A stretch of DNA of 56,269 nt from an uncultured Gammaproteobacteria bacterium (GCA_905479075.1 CAJQLA010000013.1:1-56269); one strand, 5' to 3'. Numbered from the stretch's first letter, positions 38,915 through 47,937 are shown. The notes: generated by a model not told the origin, from the sequence alone. Program-made: numbers and translations.

Positions 38915-39448
38915 ATGCGCTTAACAACAATATTGTTTTCCTTAATGATAATGTCGATGTTTAGTTTGGCTAAAGCAGATACTTTGAAAGTAGGTGATGT
39001 TGCACCTAGTTTTGAATTACAAGATCAAAAAGGTGTTGTTCACAGCAATGGGCAATATCATGGTCAATGGCTTGTTTTATATTTTTACCCTAAGGATGAC
39101 ACGCCTGGCTGTACCACAGAAGCCTGTGCTTTTCGCGATGAATATAAAGTGATTACTGAGCAAAATACCCAGGTCATAGGGGTCAGCGTTGATAGTGTCG
39201 AGAGCCATGCTAGTTTTGCGAACAAATATAATTTACCATTTCCATTATTAGCAGATAACGGGGGTGAAGTGGCTAAAAAGTATCAAGCTTTAGCCGCTGT
39301 CGGCCCCATTAAGTTTGCAAAACGCCATAGCTTTATTATCGATCCTGAAGGAAAAATACGAAAAATTTATCGAAGTGTGAACCCCAACCGTCATAGTCAG
39401 CAAATCATCAATGATTTAGCCCTCCTGAAAAATGCTGGCATGCTATAA
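38915..39448 (+). CDS. exported BCP/PrxQ-type peroxiredoxin
   Basis: A 177-aa thiol peroxidase. The ATG at 38915 is chosen because GAGAGG lies 6 nt upstream and it begins a clear signal peptide (MRLTTILFSLMIMSMFSLAKA). The mature domain opens LKVGDVAPSFELQDQKG and has the catalytic loop FYPKDDTPGCTTEACAFRD with peroxidatic and resolving cysteines five apart, as in BCP. Export of a BCP-type enzyme to the periplasm is less common than the cytosolic form. It ends one base before the convergent MOSC gene. Confidence 0.92.
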   Translation: MRLTTILFSLMIMSMFSLAKADTLKVGDVAPSFELQDQKGVVHSNGQYHGQWLVLYFYPKDDTPGCTTEACAFRDEYKVITEQNTQVIGVSVDSVESHASFANKYNLPFPLLADNGGEVAKKYQALAAVGPIKFAKRHSFIIDPEGKIRKIYRSVNPNRHSQQIINDLALLKNAGML

Positions 39449-39449
39449 A

Positions 39450-40061
39450 TTAAGCTGTTTTTCCTTGCTTATTTTTAAATAAAATTCGACTTTTATCTAT
39501 ATCAGCTCTATTTCGTAGAATATTGGGCAGCGCTCTACAATAGCTTGATGACAGTCCGATGGCATAAATTAAGTCGCTCGCCCATATGTCTCCGCTTGTT
39601 TTACCTAAATACCATTTGATCCGATCAGCAAAATCATAGGGTATAGGCTCGTAACGCTCATTTAGTAATGAAATACTATCGCCTATATTGATACGACCAG
39701 CCTGTATGATCTGACCATGGTAACCACGTTTGTGAAGAATTTTTTTAGGGTTAACCAAGTGTTTTATTTTTGAACATGGTTCACAGTGAAAAGTAAGCCG
39801 TATTTTAGCGGGGCCAATTTGTAAAACGCTTCCCGAATCTAGATTGTGTAGTTCAAACCTGTCAGAAATAACGATATTTTCTTTTAATTGTCCAGCTTGT
39901 AGTTCAAATTCAATTAAAGAAGAGCGAGGTAATAATAAAACTTGCTTAAGCGAATGTTGTTGAAGTGACTTATCAATACCGTCTAAAGCTAAGTTTAAGG
40001 TCGAGGATTCGATAATACCTTCAGCTGGAGCTGCGGCTTTATAAAAAAGCTGCTCTATCAT
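39450..40061 (-). CDS. MOSC-domain protein
   Basis: A 203-aa soluble protein. Residues about 5-135 match a MOSC beta-barrel: VLLLPRSSLIEFELQAGQLKENIVI, LDSGSVLQIG and the conserved Cys region FHCEPCSKI (putative sulfur or metal site). The final 60 residues (YDFADRIKWYLGKTSGDIWA and onward) are outside the usual MOSC fold and look helical. Related proteins move sulfur for molybdenum cofactors or reduce N-hydroxylated compounds (YiiM); the substrate here is unknown. It starts 11 nt after the LEA2 lipoprotein gene. Confidence 0.8.
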   Translation of the reverse strand: MIEQLFYKAAAPAEGIIESSTLNLALDGIDKSLQQHSLKQVLLLPRSSLIEFELQAGQLKENIVISDRFELHNLDSGSVLQIGPAKIRLTFHCEPCSKIKHLVNPKKILHKRGYHGQIIQAGRINIGDSISLLNERYEPIPYDFADRIKWYLGKTSGDIWASDLIYAIGLSSSYCRALPNILRNRADIDKSRILFKNKQGKTA

Positions 40062-40072
40062 TAGGTTATGTT

Positions 40073-40543
40073 TTAAAGTAGTTTCGGCATTAAAGCTGAC
40101 AGGATATCTTGTGCGGATAACTGACCTTGTTTTGAAAACGGGACTTGGCCAATAGAACTGTCAACATGACCATCAAATTGGTATTGTGCTTCTCCTCGAA
40201 GTAGGACACTCTGAGCCGCATTAGTTAATGAGTTCGGGTCAAGGCTTAGCGGAACATTAAGACTTTGTGTGCTTAAGGCTGATAAAGTTTGATCGCTTTT
40301 TGCCGCAACACTACCAATAGCAAGTTGGTTGAGTGTTATATCGCCTGCAAACCCTGAAATTGGTAGCGGAAACGGATTTGGGTTATATAGATCAACCACA
40401 AATACAGCGCTATTTTGTTCAATCGAAAAATGACTGAGTCGAACAGAATTAACCTCCGGGGTTAGTATTAAGTTGCTCAATCCTTGATTGGCGCAACCAA
40501 TCATACTTACAAAAGCAAAAATGATGAGTAGCCATCTTTTCAT
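40073..40543 (-). CDS. LEA2/WHy-domain lipoprotein (paralog 1)
   Basis: A 156-aa lipoprotein: the signal peptide ends at MIGCAN with Cys17 as lipobox, then a WHy/LEA type-2 domain of about 110 aa (SVRLSHFSIEQNSAVFVVDL, then YNPNPFPLPI). It is colinear with the protein encoded at 42634-43122, sharing the YNPN-x-F-x-LP core, ALSTQS/ALSTQT and the final QG-x-L segment. WHy domains occur in desiccation- and stress-linked proteins; a specific function is not established here. Confidence 0.85.
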   Translation of the reverse strand: MKRWLLIIFAFVSMIGCANQGLSNLILTPEVNSVRLSHFSIEQNSAVFVVDLYNPNPFPLPISGFAGDITLNQLAIGSVAAKSDQTLSALSTQSLNVPLSLDPNSLTNAAQSVLLRGEAQYQFDGHVDSSIGQVPFSKQGQLSAQDILSALMPKLL

Positions 40544-40608
40544 TGTATTACCTATTTAAAGTGTGTTGTATTAAGACAGCCATATCTTTTTTATTTGATA
40601 TAGATTAG

Positions 40609-41022
40609 TTATTTTTCGACGGGTAGTTTAGTCGCTGTCCATTGGGTGATACCACCTAGCATATTGTATGAATGCGTAAAGCCCATTGACTTCATCATAT
40701 CTAAAGCGATACCACTTCGTCTGCCAGTTCGGCAATACAGTAGATAGGTTTTGTCTTTATCGAGTTTTGCCAAGTTTTGCTGAAAATCTTTTTTGTAGAA
40801 ATCGATATAGCTTGCTCCTGCAATATGCCCACTGTTGAACTCTTCAACTGTTCGCACATCTATAATTTCAAATTCAGGGTTATCAGCATTTTTCTCAATT
40901 AGTTCAAAGGATTGATGTGTTGAGATATGTTTAGCTATAACGGCTTGTTCGGCTTGACTCAAAGAAGCAAATAACCCGAAAAATCCCAGTAAGGTGTAGA
41001 AAAATAGTGATTTAAAAGACAT
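40609..41022 (-). CDS. exported rhodanese-like sulfurtransferase
   Basis: A 137-aa protein: signal peptide of about 24 residues (ending SLSQA), then a single rhodanese domain with IIDVRTVEEFNSGHIAGA and the active-site loop YCRTGRRSG, so the catalytic Cys is present. It is periplasmic by prediction. It lies between the LEA2 lipoprotein and a small helical protein on the same strand. Confidence 0.92.
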   Translation of the reverse strand: MSFKSLFFYTLLGFFGLFASLSQAEQAVIAKHISTHQSFELIEKNADNPEFEIIDVRTVEEFNSGHIAGASYIDFYKKDFQQNLAKLDKDKTYLLYCRTGRRSGIALDMMKSMGFTHSYNMLGGITQWTATKLPVEK

Positions 41023-41150
41023 GGTCTAGCCTTATGAATAGTAGTAAACAATATGCTTATCTTACCTTGATCTAGCCCTGTAAAGCCAGTTGCGTTATTG
41101 GTCACTATTCAAGAGAGTATTTAAAACATTTAATTTAACAAGAGACCGGT

Positions 41151-41528
41151 TTAAACTTGCCGTTTTTGTTGATATAAAGTGACAGGATCATGGTTGGTAA
41201 GGGAATAATTTAGCCCAAAAAAGTTGGCTATGGTATTAATTTTTTGAATACTAAGGCTACTGCCTGCTATATATTGTTTTATCATTGTTCTGTCAGGAAT
41301 GTATTGCTCTATTTCAGCTTCTATTTGTTCTTTTTGAGTATCGTCAACGCTGTAATAATGTCCTTTAAATTGTTGATAAACCATTTCAGTTAAAGATGCT
41401 TCGAGCTTTACGAACGAGTTTTTATTCACATAATCCATTATATGAGTATGAAGCATTTTCTCTAATTCAAAGGGGGTGCATTGATCTTGCGGGGGTGAAA
41501 TACTGGGATCTTGTTGGTCAGCGACCAT
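41151..41528 (-). CDS. hypothetical 125-aa helical protein with HTH-like C-terminus
   Basis: The ATG at 41528 has an ideal AAGGAG six bases upstream; the frame extends further upstream but without support. No signal or membrane segment. The centre is acidic and helical (TQKEQIEAEIEQYIPD). Residues about 80-115 (MIKQYIAGSSLSIQKINTIA) resemble the last helices of XRE-type helix-turn-helix domains (as in repressors with a GKxxSxxTLxRIAxALG pattern). It may be a regulator of neighbouring genes; similarity is too weak to assert DNA binding. Confidence 0.6.
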   Translation of the reverse strand: MVADQQDPSISPPQDQCTPFELEKMLHTHIMDYVNKNSFVKLEASLTEMVYQQFKGHYYSVDDTQKEQIEAEIEQYIPDRTMIKQYIAGSSLSIQKINTIANFFGLNYSLTNHDPVTLYQQKRQV

Positions 41529-41665
41529 TGATAACTCCTTGCTATCTTTCCATAGTGAGCACAGTCCAAATTTGTGCGTACCGCTTAGGCTAAACAAGCG
41601 AAAATAGAATGTCAACCTTTGAAATGTTTAATAAAATTAAAACTTTTTCTAGCAACCGATATAGA

Positions 41666-42580
41666 CTAACTAAAGGTGTTACATTGACTCATTTTTCCTG
41701 TTTTTAAACCCTGTTTAAACCATTTAACACGTTGATCTGCACTACCATGTGTAAATGAGTCAGGGCTGACGTAGCCTTGTGATTGTTTTTGTAAAGTATC
41801 ATCTCCAATAGCACTCGCGGCTGTTAGGCCTTCTTCGATATCACCCATTTCAAGGAGCTGACGTTGAACATTGGCATGATAAGCCCAAACACCCGCATAG
41901 CAGTCTGCTTGTAATTCTTGTTTTACAGAAAGTTTATTGCCTTCTACTTTACTTAGTTTGGCACGTGCTGCGTGTACCTGACTGGATGTGCCGAGCAATG
42001 TTTGAATGTGGTGTCCAACTTCATGTGCTATAACATAAGCTTGTGCAAAGTCACCGGGCGCTTTAAATTGGTTCTTTAATTGGTCATAAAAAGCTAAATC
42101 AATATAGACCTTTTGATCTGCAGGACAATAAAAGGGTCCCATGGCTGATTGAGCCATACCACAGGCTGATTTAACAGCATTTCTAAATAAGACGAGGCGC
42201 GGTTGTTGATATTGCTTACCTTGCTCTTCGAAAATAGCGGTCCATGTTTGTTCTGTATCTGCTAAAACGACAGATACAAATTCAACTAACTCTTTTTCTT
42301 GAGCAGACTGTGTAATAGGTTTAGTAGTTTGTTGTGTAACGTTAGTCTGTTGTTGACCGGTCAGTAAACCAAGGATAGTCCCGAGATTCCCTGTCATCAC
42401 GCCATAGGCACCAATAGCAACAACGAGTATTGCTGTCCCTTTAAAACCTAAAAAGCGGAATATCATCGGTAATAAACGTAATACGCCACCGCCGCCACGG
42501 CCCATACCACCTAGTCCAGAAGTCTGTACATGGCGACGATCTTCGATATTATTACTAGTCCGCTTTCCTCGCCAACGCAT
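41666..42580 (-). CDS. ypfJ: YpfJ-type neutral zinc metallopeptidase
   Basis: A 304-aa protein of the KPN_02809/YpfJ family. The N-terminus is cytosolic and basic with a Gly run, followed by a membrane segment at about 45-72. The large C-terminal domain carries HEVGHH (zinc ligands His186 and His190, catalytic Glu187), FYCPADQKVYIDLAFYDQL, ELQADCYAGVWA and GSADQRVKWFKQG. Likely an inner-membrane protein with its domain in the periplasm; its substrate is unknown. Confidence 0.94.
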   Translation of the reverse strand: MRWRGKRTSNNIEDRRHVQTSGLGGMGRGGGGVLRLLPMIFRFLGFKGTAILVVAIGAYGVMTGNLGTILGLLTGQQQTNVTQQTTKPITQSAQEKELVEFVSVVLADTEQTWTAIFEEQGKQYQQPRLVLFRNAVKSACGMAQSAMGPFYCPADQKVYIDLAFYDQLKNQFKAPGDFAQAYVIAHEVGHHIQTLLGTSSQVHAARAKLSKVEGNKLSVKQELQADCYAGVWAYHANVQRQLLEMGDIEEGLTAASAIGDDTLQKQSQGYVSPDSFTHGSADQRVKWFKQGLKTGKMSQCNTFS

Positions 42581-42633
42581 GATAATTCTCCGTGTTTTTA
42601 AGCGAAATTCATTAGTTGATAAACCAAGTGTAA

Positions 42634-43122
42634 CTAAGGTGCTTTGTTAAATAAAATAGTATTGAGCAAGAGTACTATTTGTTGTGAGCCGAGCATCCCT
42701 TGAAACGCAATAGGAAGTTCGCCGACAGGAGTCATCATATAACCTTTAAAGTGATAGTGCGCTTGTCCAGAGAGTAGGGTTTGATTGGTAGCGCTAATAA
42801 TAGCTTTAGGTTTAACAGATATGGGCACTTTAAACGTCTGTGTCGATAAGGCGGCTAAACTGGCTTTACTCGTTGCTTCTAGGTCGGCCACATGTTGTTT
42901 GTTTAAGTGAATTTTTCCTGACAGCTCGCGAACAGGCAGTTTGAATTCATTTGGGTTATAAACATCGACATCAAAAATAGCACTATGGTTTTTAACTGAG
43001 AAAGAGACCAGTTGAATTCGTTTAATTTGTGGAATTTGAGTATTTTTAGCATCGGACACCGACGCCCAACTGGTAAAAGGCAAAAACATGAACGTTAGCG
43101 CTATGACAAAGTATCGTTTCAT
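42634..43122 (-). CDS. LEA2/WHy-domain exported protein (paralog 2)
   Basis: A 162-aa protein with a cleavable signal peptide (cleavage after TSWA) and no lipobox cysteine, so probably soluble periplasmic. The WHy/LEA2 domain (LVSFSVKNHSAIFDVDVYNP and YNPNEFKLPV) is paralogous to the protein at 40073-40543, which is a lipoprotein. It is 53 nt upstream of ypfJ and probably in the same transcript. Confidence 0.82.
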   Translation of the reverse strand: MKRYFVIALTFMFLPFTSWASVSDAKNTQIPQIKRIQLVSFSVKNHSAIFDVDVYNPNEFKLPVRELSGKIHLNKQHVADLEATSKASLAALSTQTFKVPISVKPKAIISATNQTLLSGQAHYHFKGYMMTPVGELPIAFQGMLGSQQIVLLLNTILFNKAP

Positions 43123-43222
43123 ATAAATAGGCAGTCTGAAAGGTCTCTAAATGGACAGGTTTTGAGCGTTAGAGTTTTACACATGATAAAAATGTCTTGA
43201 TAACTAAAATTACGTTCTTAAC

Positions 43223-43696
43223 TTAGTGTTTATGGGGAGTCAGCTTCGAGTTTAGGGCAGGGAAGCGGTGTAAGGCAAACTGGCTATGACAACTAACACA
43301 ACTGTTTGTTAACTCGGAATAATAAAAACCAACCAATTCTAGTTTTTCCATATCAGCAGCATGGCTCAGCATGCCAGCCAGATAATGAAATTGTTGATCT
43401 TGTTTTAAAAATGCATCAGGTAACGTTGAATGTAGTTCATGCCTCTGAGCGTTAGTTAGAGATTGTTTGAGAATATAACTATTCTTCATTTTCAGGGCGA
43501 TATGACTTATCTCATGCCAATCTCCAGAAATATAAGCGGGGAAAATTGCTTTCATGCCTTCTTGCAGGGACAGCATTTCTTTTGACAATAAAATTCGTAA
43601 CTCTGGAGACAAGGCTTCTACACCCTTTTCGGCATAAGATTGAAAAGTAACAAGTGAAAAGCATAGCGTAATAATAAAACTGATAATCTGTTTCAT
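43223..43696 (-). CDS. exported single-heme cytochrome c (cytochrome c'-like)
   Basis: A 157-aa periplasmic protein with a signal peptide of about 22 residues and one CVSCH heme site near the C-terminus (residues 133-137). A helical body with the heme motif at the end is the cytochrome c'/c-556 layout. The partner and ligand are unknown. An Fpr gene lies 195 bp upstream on the same strand, but the gap makes co-transcription uncertain. Confidence 0.85.
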   Translation of the reverse strand: MKQIISFIITLCFSLVTFQSYAEKGVEALSPELRILLSKEMLSLQEGMKAIFPAYISGDWHEISHIALKMKNSYILKQSLTNAQRHELHSTLPDAFLKQDQQFHYLAGMLSHAADMEKLELVGFYYSELTNSCVSCHSQFALHRFPALNSKLTPHKH

Positions 43697-43891
43697 GACT
43701 ATCCTTTAAGTTATCTAAACCTTAATCATAATGCTAAATGGTTTTTCGATTTAATTTATTTCATTTTCATAACCTAGTTCAGTCATGATATTAGAAATAA
43801 CGCGAGTCAGGTTTTAACTGTTGAAATACAAGCAATTTGACCGCGAAAAGGAGTCCATAGCTTTTATAGGTTTGTGAGAGTGAACTTTAGT

Positions 43892-44641
43892 TTAGAAGTA
43901 TTTCTCAATAGCAATATTGCCTGGGTGTTGACGACTATGTCGACGTAATCCTTTTTGCTCCAGAATCTGAGTTGCGTCATCTAGCATACTTGAGTTGCCA
44001 CATAACATGACATGATTAGAATCCGGCTTCAATGACAGGCCCAGTTGTTTTTCAAGATCACCTGAAGCAAGGAAGGTGGTAAGACGAGAATGTATAGCAT
44101 CAGGTGTTTGCTCACGAGTAATAAATGGTAAAAAGTGGAATTGCTCGGGGTAGCGTTTTGCTAGTGCTTCAAAATCATCACGATAGGCCATCTCATTAGC
44201 TGTTTTTGTTGAGTAACAAACGATAATATTGTTAAAGCGCTGCCATGGTTCGTCTGTATGTAATATGGATAGGAAAGGGCCAATTCCTGTGCCTGTGGCG
44301 CAAAGCCATAGATTTTTTACACCATCAGGTACTTCTTCCAGTGTTAACAAACCACTCGGCTTATTTGAAATATAAACGGTATCACCCTTAATAACGTCGG
44401 TTAGTAGCGGGCTGAACTTCCCGTTTTGTACTGTATTAAGGTGAACTTCTAAAAAATCATCTTCTGGCGCATTAATCAATGAATACGGTTTGTGAATTTT
44501 TGCACCTTTATAATCAAGTCCGACAATGACAAATTGACCGGCTATAAATGGTAAGTCCACTTCAAGTTTGATTCGAATTGAATATAAATCAGCACACCAT
44601 TGCTTTTTATCGATGACCTCACCTTGTAGCCAAGTAATCAT
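43892..44641 (-). CDS. fpr: ferredoxin/flavodoxin-NADP+ reductase
   Basis: A 249-aa cytosolic FAD reductase of bacterial subclass II. The FAD motif is KPYSLINAPED (canonical R-x-Y-S with Lys instead of Arg), LCATGTGIGPFLSIL is the NADP pyrophosphate site, and MLCGNSSMLDD follows. The C-terminus is IAIEKYF with terminal aromatic Phe, near the usual V-E-K-Y-W ending. It supplies or drains electrons for ferredoxin/flavodoxin. No ferredoxin gene is adjacent. Confidence 0.93.
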   Translation of the reverse strand: MITWLQGEVIDKKQWCADLYSIRIKLEVDLPFIAGQFVIVGLDYKGAKIHKPYSLINAPEDDFLEVHLNTVQNGKFSPLLTDVIKGDTVYISNKPSGLLTLEEVPDGVKNLWLCATGTGIGPFLSILHTDEPWQRFNNIIVCYSTKTANEMAYRDDFEALAKRYPEQFHFLPFITREQTPDAIHSRLTTFLASGDLEKQLGLSLKPDSNHVMLCGNSSMLDDATQILEQKGLRRHSRQHPGNIAIEKYF

Positions 44642-44724
44642 AGTTCAACCTTTGAAATTAATTGAAAATACCAACTTTGAATAGTATAGGCTGTGGCAGC
44701 AGAGTGCAAAGTGGTGACACCTAT

Positions 44725-45348
44725 TTAGCTCTTGTGAACAGCCTTACTTTGATGGTGATAATGCCATAAAAATAGGCTGCCAGCACTCCGCCAAGGAGAC
44801 CAATGTTTGATCAGTTCTCGTGCTTTTTTGGGCGTTGGGCGTTCTGTTAGATTTTTTATTTTTTGCAATGAAGTAAGCAAGATAAGATCATCAGCAGGAA
44901 AAACATCTTGGCGTTGTAATGAGAACATTAAGTAGATTTCAGCACTCCAACGCCCAAAGCCACGAATTTTTGTAATGGCTTCGATAGCGTCACTGTCGCT
45001 CATTTCTATTAAGCCATCGGGATTAAAGTCACCAGTAACAATTGCTGCGGCAAGTCCTTGAGCATATTCCATTTTACGTTTTGACAACCCTGCTTCACGT
45101 AATAATTTATCAGGAATAGTTAAGAGGGTTGTTGCATCAATATTTTGCATCAAATTACTGACTCGGCCCCAGATAGTGTCTGCTGCTTTTGTTGATATTT
45201 GTTGCGAAACAATGGTGTTGAGAAAGGTTTCAAAACCAGCAGGCCGCATACGAGGGGAAGGTAATCCAATTTTATCCAACGATTGAGCAATATCCTCATC
45301 AATATCGGCTAGTGCATGCAGTGCATGCTTGATATGTTGTTCATCCAT
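44725..45348 (-). CDS. DNA-3-methyladenine glycosylase (HhH-GPD, AlkA-like)
   Basis: A 207-aa base-excision repair enzyme. The helix-hairpin-helix is TKIRGFGRWSAEIYLMF, and the catalytic Asp lies in DVFPADDLIL. VSQQISTKAADTIW and AGLSKRKMEYAQGLA match Mag/AlkA-type glycosylases; no iron-sulfur cysteines are present. It lacks the AlkA N-terminal domain (282 aa in E. coli), as in the short Mag-type enzymes. It follows the methyltransferase gene by 20 nt on the same strand. Confidence 0.92.
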   Translation of the reverse strand: MDEQHIKHALHALADIDEDIAQSLDKIGLPSPRMRPAGFETFLNTIVSQQISTKAADTIWGRVSNLMQNIDATTLLTIPDKLLREAGLSKRKMEYAQGLAAAIVTGDFNPDGLIEMSDSDAIEAITKIRGFGRWSAEIYLMFSLQRQDVFPADDLILLTSLQKIKNLTERPTPKKARELIKHWSPWRSAGSLFLWHYHHQSKAVHKS

Positions 45349-45368
45349 AGAAGGTAAGCAGTTTGGTG

Positions 45369-46202
45369 TTAAGTGTTTAGGGGCTTATGAGAAATAATTT
45401 CAAAGGGAGAAATGAATCCGGCTTTTATATTTTTAATCATATTCTGGATTTTAATCTCTACAGTGTCTTGCATTAAAGTATGTAAGCCGAGAGGAGGAGG
45501 TCCTTCCTGAGTCCTTTCTTGCATAGTATTAAAGAAATCAAGCGCAAAGTAACGCCGCATCGTTTCTTGACAGGTAATAAAATTAGCCTGTTTCAACAGG
45601 GTTAAATATTGCTGCGGGCTAGCTAGGTAACTATTGCTACTATTTTCTGCCCAAGGTATAGGATAAAAAAGTTCGCCGTGACTGATTTGCATGACATCAT
45701 AAATACCAAAATTTGCACCTGGTTTTAATACGCGATAGGCCTCTTTAAATAAAGTGGCCTTATCTTCAATATTCATTCCGACATGTAACATAACGGCACC
45801 ATCAAACATGTAATCTTCAAAGGGTAGGTCTAGTGCACTTCCATGATGCAACTGCACATGGTTTCCAAGGCCTACCCAATCTGTTAAGGCCTTACCCACA
45901 AGAATATATTCATCAGTTAAGTCGATACCAGTGACCTTGTTATTTAGCCTGCTTGCAATATGGCGGGCAGTACCACCAATACCGCAGCCAATATCAAGAA
46001 TATGGTCTTGCTCTGTAAAAGCGAGCTGATCAAGTAAGTTGTCAGTAGCGATACGGCCGCCAATATGGAATTCACCCACAGGTCCCAGATCCTTCTCAGT
46101 AACAGTATCGACTGTCTTACTCATTTCAAAAAGAGCAGACTCTATTGCAGCAAGCAGATCACCATGCGTGTAGTGTGCTGAAATTTTGTTTTCAATTGAC
46201 AT
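45369..46202 (-). CDS. class I SAM-dependent methyltransferase
   Basis: A 277-aa Rossmann methyltransferase, starting best at the ATG 46202 (MSIENKISAHYTHG); a TTG further upstream is possible. Motif I is DIGCGIGGTARHIA (about 70-83), then VTGIDLTDEYI, motif III/IV MFDGAVMLHVGMNIEDK, and AYRVLKPGANFGIYD. The length and PIPWA region resemble sarcosine/sterol-type N- or C-methyltransferases; the substrate is unknown. No ribosome site is strong. It may be co-transcribed with the glycosylase. Confidence 0.88.
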   Translation of the reverse strand: MSIENKISAHYTHGDLLAAIESALFEMSKTVDTVTEKDLGPVGEFHIGGRIATDNLLDQLAFTEQDHILDIGCGIGGTARHIASRLNNKVTGIDLTDEYILVGKALTDWVGLGNHVQLHHGSALDLPFEDYMFDGAVMLHVGMNIEDKATLFKEAYRVLKPGANFGIYDVMQISHGELFYPIPWAENSSNSYLASPQQYLTLLKQANFITCQETMRRYFALDFFNTMQERTQEGPPPLGLHTLMQDTVEIKIQNMIKNIKAGFISPFEIISHKPLNT

Positions 46203-46477
46203 GTTGGCAACCGTTAGTTTTTTTTGGCAATGCAACAGAAAATGAATAGTAAATTACCTATATGTTTGATTATATTCTAATTTCTCATTTAGTGTATTCA
46301 AGACGATTTAGATATAAAAATATTACACAAAACGGTTTATTTAAAACGAGAATTAGAGACAGAATTTGATATAAATAGCTAATTTAGATTTGCTAAATGT
46401 CTAATATACTGATATTAATGAACTTATTATAGAAAAGTGAGTCTTATATATGTTGAACTCATTGTTGAAAAAAGCTT

Positions 46478-46807
46478 ATGAAAAAAAATGCAAATTTAGA
46501 TGAATATAGAGACAAAGTAAGGCGTATGGCAGAACGTCGTAAAAGCTCGCGTCGGATTATTAAAGCCGAGTTTGGTTCTGATAAATGGGTGAGAGCGATC
46601 CAAGCTTCCTATGTGTTGTGGCCCAAAGAAGACAGACGGGAGCAGGATAGAAGAATTACAAGCCGTCGAACGCTAGAGCGTAGAGACCAGCTACAAAGAT
46701 TTCGTGGTATGTCACTGCGTCAACGCATGCTGAAAAAACAGCGTCAAACACAGGTCTTAACAGCAGAAGAAAAAGCGATGCTGAAAGACTTACACAATCA
46801 TTTTTAA
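46478..46807 (+). CDS. hypothetical Arg-rich 109-aa protein
   Basis: A highly basic protein (about one fifth Arg) with repeated RR pairs spaced by a few residues: RRMAERRKSSRR, DRREQDRRITSRR and ERRDQLQRFR. The C-terminal part is helical (LTAEEKAMLKDLHNHF). No signal peptide or known domain. Such composition suggests nucleic-acid or ribosome binding, but this is only composition. The ribosome site is weak (GTTGAAAAAAG), and a 17-codon ORF at 46450-46503 overlaps its start. It is isolated, with a 275-bp AT-rich gap upstream. Confidence 0.6.
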   Translation: MKKNANLDEYRDKVRRMAERRKSSRRIIKAEFGSDKWVRAIQASYVLWPKEDRREQDRRITSRRTLERRDQLQRFRGMSLRQRMLKKQRQTQVLTAEEKAMLKDLHNHF

Positions 46808-46845
46808 CAATCTAAACTGCTATTTCAATTCCCTGAACGTAGAAC

Positions 46846-47880
46846 TTAATCTTTATGACGCCGTAGACGATCACGGTATTTCTTCTTAGCAAATTTTTGC
46901 AAGTCTTCGATGGTATCTGTTTCATCAACAATTTCACGCCCAAGCATTGTTTCAATTGCGTCTTCAAGCGTTACAATACCTGAAACCTGACCATATTCAT
47001 CCTCAACTAGGAATAAATGTTCACGTTTTTTAATGAACATATCTAATAATTGCTGAACCGGAAGTTGCTCGGAAACGCTGGTGATAGGTTTTGCAAAATG
47101 CTGGATAGCTTCATCGGCACTGCCTTCACGATCAGCCATTAATAATTCACGGTTTGTTACTAAGCCAGTGATATTATCAGGCTCATCCGTATAAACTGGG
47201 ATTCGTGTAAATTGTTGCGTTTCTTCTAATTCAAGTGCTTCTGTGACCGTGGTAGTGGCATTTAAACTATGTAATACACTCCGTGGTGTTAAGATTTGTT
47301 CGGTTTTAATTTCATGTAAGTTTAAAACATTCACCAAATATTCATTTTCTTGACTTACCAATGACCCCATTTTGTGACTTAGTGATGCAAGAGCAATGAT
47401 TTCTTCGCGTGTAATTTCATTCCGTTCATCTTTGTGAAAAGACTTTGTGATTAAAGATGATAGCCAAATCAATGGGTAGACGATCTTGATCAGCCAATAG
47501 ATCATGTTAGAGGCAGGGATAGCAAGCTGTCGCCAAAAAATAGCCCCGATCGTTTTGGGGATAATTTCAGAAACATAGAGAATAACTAAGGTCAGTACAA
47601 CAGCGATAACTGTTTCCCACTGTATACCAAACACCTTTGCAGCTTGAGCACCGACACCTGCTGCCCCCATGGTGTGAGCAAAAGTATTTAAGATCAAAAT
47701 ACTGGATATCGATTGATCAAGTCGTTCCTTAACGTCAACTAAAACCTTGCCTTTTTCCGGGTATTGACGCGCTGTACTTTCAACATAACTAGGTGTAATA
47801 GATAACAATACTGCTTCTAATATCGAACATATAAAAGAAACACCGACGGCAATCGCAAGATAAATAAGGAGTAGGGTCAT
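46846..47880 (-). CDS. CNNM/CorB-family membrane protein with CBS pair
   Basis: A 344-aa protein: the DUF21/CNNM transmembrane domain spans about 1-170 (hydrophobic segments with SEIIPKTIGAIFWRQLA) and a CBS pair lies at about 195-320 (LTPRSVLHSLNA, then TRIPVYTDEPDNITGLV, and FLVEDEYGQVSGIVTLEDA). It ends with a short basic tail and lacks the CorC/HlyC C-terminal domain. The family is linked to Mg2+/Co2+ transport or tolerance and ATP-Mg sensing through CBS. Confidence 0.92.
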   Translation of the reverse strand: MTLLLIYLAIAVGVSFICSILEAVLLSITPSYVESTARQYPEKGKVLVDVKERLDQSISSILILNTFAHTMGAAGVGAQAAKVFGIQWETVIAVVLTLVILYVSEIIPKTIGAIFWRQLAIPASNMIYWLIKIVYPLIWLSSLITKSFHKDERNEITREEIIALASLSHKMGSLVSQENEYLVNVLNLHEIKTEQILTPRSVLHSLNATTTVTEALELEETQQFTRIPVYTDEPDNITGLVTNRELLMADREGSADEAIQHFAKPITSVSEQLPVQQLLDMFIKKREHLFLVEDEYGQVSGIVTLEDAIETMLGREIVDETDTIEDLQKFAKKKYRDRLRRHKD

Positions 47881-47937
47881 AGCAAAGAAATTTTCGTCTT
47901 AAAACCTACACTTGTTAATGGATAAAGTAATCATAGT

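Noticed and set aside
46450..46503. 17-codon frame overlapping the Arg-rich gene start
   Set aside because: Too short to support without conservation; kept only as a possible leader in the findings.
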